A stretch of 24,319 bases of DNA from CAYNYI01 sp964401455 (lineage in GTDB: Bacteria > Fibrobacterota > OXYB2-FULL-49-7 > CAYNYI01), in contig CAYNYI010000042.1 of assembly GCA_964401455.1 (NCBI GenBank), positions 1 to 24,319 on the forward strand. The letters are read 5' to 3'. Under the pieces are notes generated by a model that was given only the letters and a program-made list of their open reading frames with translations, searched no databases and was not told the origin of the DNA. Numbering within the stretch: position 1 is the first letter of the stretch; each line of letters begins with the position of its first letter. A program made the translations under genes and the position numbers. Positions 23,058 to 24,319 of this stretch are shown one piece after another.

Positions 23058-23441
23058 ATGAGTAAAAAAATCCTTGTTGTTGATAACGACCCGGATCTCG
23101 TAGATTCCGTAAAGACTCTTCTTGAAAGCAAGGGTTATTCTGTCAGCGGGGCATATAGCGGTGAAGAAGGCATAGAAAAAGCCAATTCTGAAAAGCCCGA
23201 CCTTATTTTTCTAGATGTCATGATGAGTACCGACAGCGAGGGGCTTGATACAGCGGTAAAATTAAGAGACAGCGAAGCAACTTCAGACATACCGGTTATT
23301 TTCTTGACAGGAATAAGAAAACCGGAATTTCTCACCTCAAGCTATAGACCGGGCGAGGATTTTCCGAATGTTAAGGCCACTATGGAAAAGCCGGTAAAAC
23401 CTGAGGAAATATTCAAAAAAATAGAAAAAGCGGTTAAGTAA
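23058..23441 (+). CDS. Single-domain response regulator (second of a tandem pair)
   Basis: The 127-residue receiver parallels the upstream one: VVDNDP (about 7-12), phosphoacceptor Asp in LIFLDVMM (about D53), Thr in FLTGIRKP (about 85), Lys in MEKPVKP, and the same extended segment (EFLTSSYRPGEDFPNVKAT) before the Lys. By eye, about 61 of 124 aligned positions are identical to the first copy, so the pair arose by an old duplication. The acidic pocket has Asn in place of one Asp of the first copy (DND for DDD). No output domain is present. A strong ACGGAGG lies ahead of the ATG. Its last 8 nt overlap the convergent ABC permease gene. Confidence 0.92.
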   Translation: MSKKILVVDNDPDLVDSVKTLLESKGYSVSGAYSGEEGIEKANSEKPDLIFLDVMMSTDSEGLDTAVKLRDSEATSDIPVIFLTGIRKPEFLTSSYRPGEDFPNVKATMEKPVKPEEIFKKIEKAVK

Positions 23442-23460
23442 CCCGGCTATTTTTTCTTTT
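23429..23460. terminator. Likely bidirectional intrinsic terminator
   Basis: AGC-GGTT-AAGT-AACC-CG-GCT (23429-23448) can fold as a 4-bp plus 3-bp stem with a 2-nt bulge and a tetraloop. It is followed on the plus strand by ATTTTTTCTTTT. On the minus strand the same stem is followed by a T-rich tract (complement of the A-run at 23415-23428). It straddles the two convergent, overlapping stop codons, which is where a shared terminator is expected. The stem is short, so strength is uncertain. Confidence 0.5.
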
Positions 23461-24306
23461 CTGGCGGAGTTTTTTGAAATATCCCGACGCAAAAAAAGCG
23501 AAGATATACAGAATACCCGCCAGTATTATAATTGTCGCTCCAGAAGGAAGATCCGGCCCGTAGCTTATAATTAATCCCCCTGTAGTGCAAAGCATACTCA
23601 GCAGTATTGAGTAAATAATCATTGTTCCGAGACGCGAAGAAAATCTTGACGCCGCAGCTGCGGGAAGCGTCAGCAAGGCTATAACCATTACTATCCCCAC
23701 TACCTGAATAAGCATTACGACAGTAAGAGCTGTTATACAAAGAAGCAATGTATAATATACCGCGGTGTTTATCCCCCTCAGCCTGGAAAATTCCTCATCG
23801 AAACAGACAGCGCTGAGTTTGTTGAAAAAGAAAACACTTACAGCCGCTGTAAGCACATCGAGCGCGGCGGTAAAAATAAGGTCTTTTCCTGAAACCATAA
23901 GTATATTGCCGAAAAGGTAACTCATTAAATCTTCCTGATAGCCGCTTGTACGGCTTATAAAAAAGACACCGATTGCCATTCCGACAGCCCATACGGCTCC
24001 TATTATGGTATCTTCGCGTTGTTTTCCGTAGATTGTGAGCAGGCTTATTATAATGGCGGATAAAAGAGCGAAAATAACCGCGCCGAGAAGCGGAGAAAAA
24101 AAAGTCATGCCTGCTTCCCGGTTAAGATAGAGGGCCATTCCCATTCCGCCCAGACTGGCGTGCGCAATTGCTCCGGCCATTGATGATATCCTTCTTACGG
24201 TAACAAAAGTGCCGGTTATCCCGCAGGAGACAGAAACAAGTATTCCGGTAAGAAGTGCATATTGCAGAAACCTGTATTTAATCAGATCAGTAAAGAAATC
24301 AATCAT
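23434..24306 (-). CDS. Zinc/manganese ABC transporter permease (ABC-3 family, ZnuB/MntB-like)
   Basis: The 290-residue protein is very hydrophobic, with seven to nine predicted membrane segments. ABC-3 family landmarks are present: the TGTFVTVRRISSMAGAIAHASLGGMG segment spanning the first loop and helix, an AVWAVGMAIGVFFIS stretch, LFGNILMVS, and the closing LTLPAAAASRFSSRLG coupling-helix region. It would form the membrane channel for Zn2+, Mn2+ or Fe2+ import. The ATP-binding and solute-binding genes are not in the window and probably lie beyond 24319, since the ATG is preceded by GAGGAAT in a typical operon-internal setting. It is convergent with the response regulator and overlaps it by 8 nt. 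The metal cannot be decided from this subunit. Confidence 0.92.
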   Translation of the reverse strand: MIDFFTDLIKYRFLQYALLTGILVSVSCGITGTFVTVRRISSMAGAIAHASLGGMGMALYLNREAGMTFFSPLLGAVIFALLSAIIISLLTIYGKQREDTIIGAVWAVGMAIGVFFISRTSGYQEDLMSYLFGNILMVSGKDLIFTAALDVLTAAVSVFFFNKLSAVCFDEEFSRLRGINTAVYYTLLLCITALTVVMLIQVVGIVMVIALLTLPAAAASRFSSRLGTMIIYSILLSMLCTTGGLIISYGPDLPSGATIIILAGILYIFAFFASGYFKKLRQKRKNSRVT

Positions 24307-24319
24307 TCTTTATTCCTCT

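Overview
The window comes from a Gram-negative-type, strictly anaerobic, probably fermentative bacterium of moderate GC content. Lipoprotein signal peptides, periplasmic parvulins and an LpoA-like solute-binding protein point to a diderm envelope. A complete NAD-linked, electron-bifurcating type [FeFe] hydrogenase locus points to H2 metabolism. I cannot assign a phylum from the sequence alone; an FCB-like or deep uncultured lineage is a guess.

Left part (1-9613). The end of a PflX-like radical SAM protein is cut by the window edge. It is followed by a DRE-TIM aldolase and a DUF151 bifunctional-nuclease protein. Next comes a tightly packed envelope operon: a TPR plus periplasmic-binding-protein fusion, a secreted parvulin, a parvulin lipoprotein and a large unknown serine/aspartate-rich lipoprotein. 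These are joined by 1, 4 and 20 nt overlaps. A small secreted unknown protein faces this operon on the minus strand, with hflX next to it in divergent orientation.

Middle (9614-11721). A roughly 0.7 kb stretch without an intact gene holds decayed minus-strand remnants of two genes: an RtcB-type RNA ligase and a mercuric-reductase-like flavin disulfide oxidoreductase, fused end to end and broken by frameshifts and deletions. A lipoprotein with a lamin-tail domain follows.

Right part (11722-23441). One long plus-strand operon is preceded by a good sigma70-like promoter (TTGACA-N17-TAGATT) and a Rex-operator-like palindrome (TGTGAAATGTATCACA) placed at the expected transcription start. Its order is rex, a Cache-HAMP membrane histidine kinase, a thioredoxin-fold [2Fe-2S] protein, hydB, hydA, hydC, hydG, hydE, hydF and two tandem single-domain response regulators. 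It therefore encodes NADH/NAD+ sensing, an external sensor, all three hydrogenase core subunits and all three H-cluster maturases. The likely logic is that Rex releases the promoter when NADH is high, the trimer reoxidises NADH and ferredoxin to H2, and the kinase and receivers add a second input. A plausible bidirectional terminator closes the operon. It is shared with a convergent minus-strand zinc/manganese ABC permease gene that overlaps the last response regulator by 8 nt.

The most interesting points are the two-component system built into the hydrogenase operon with output-less receivers, the substituted H-cluster L1 and L2 motifs of HydA, the Rex promoter architecture and the mosaic pseudogene. 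I saw no tRNA, rRNA, CRISPR array or insertion sequence.
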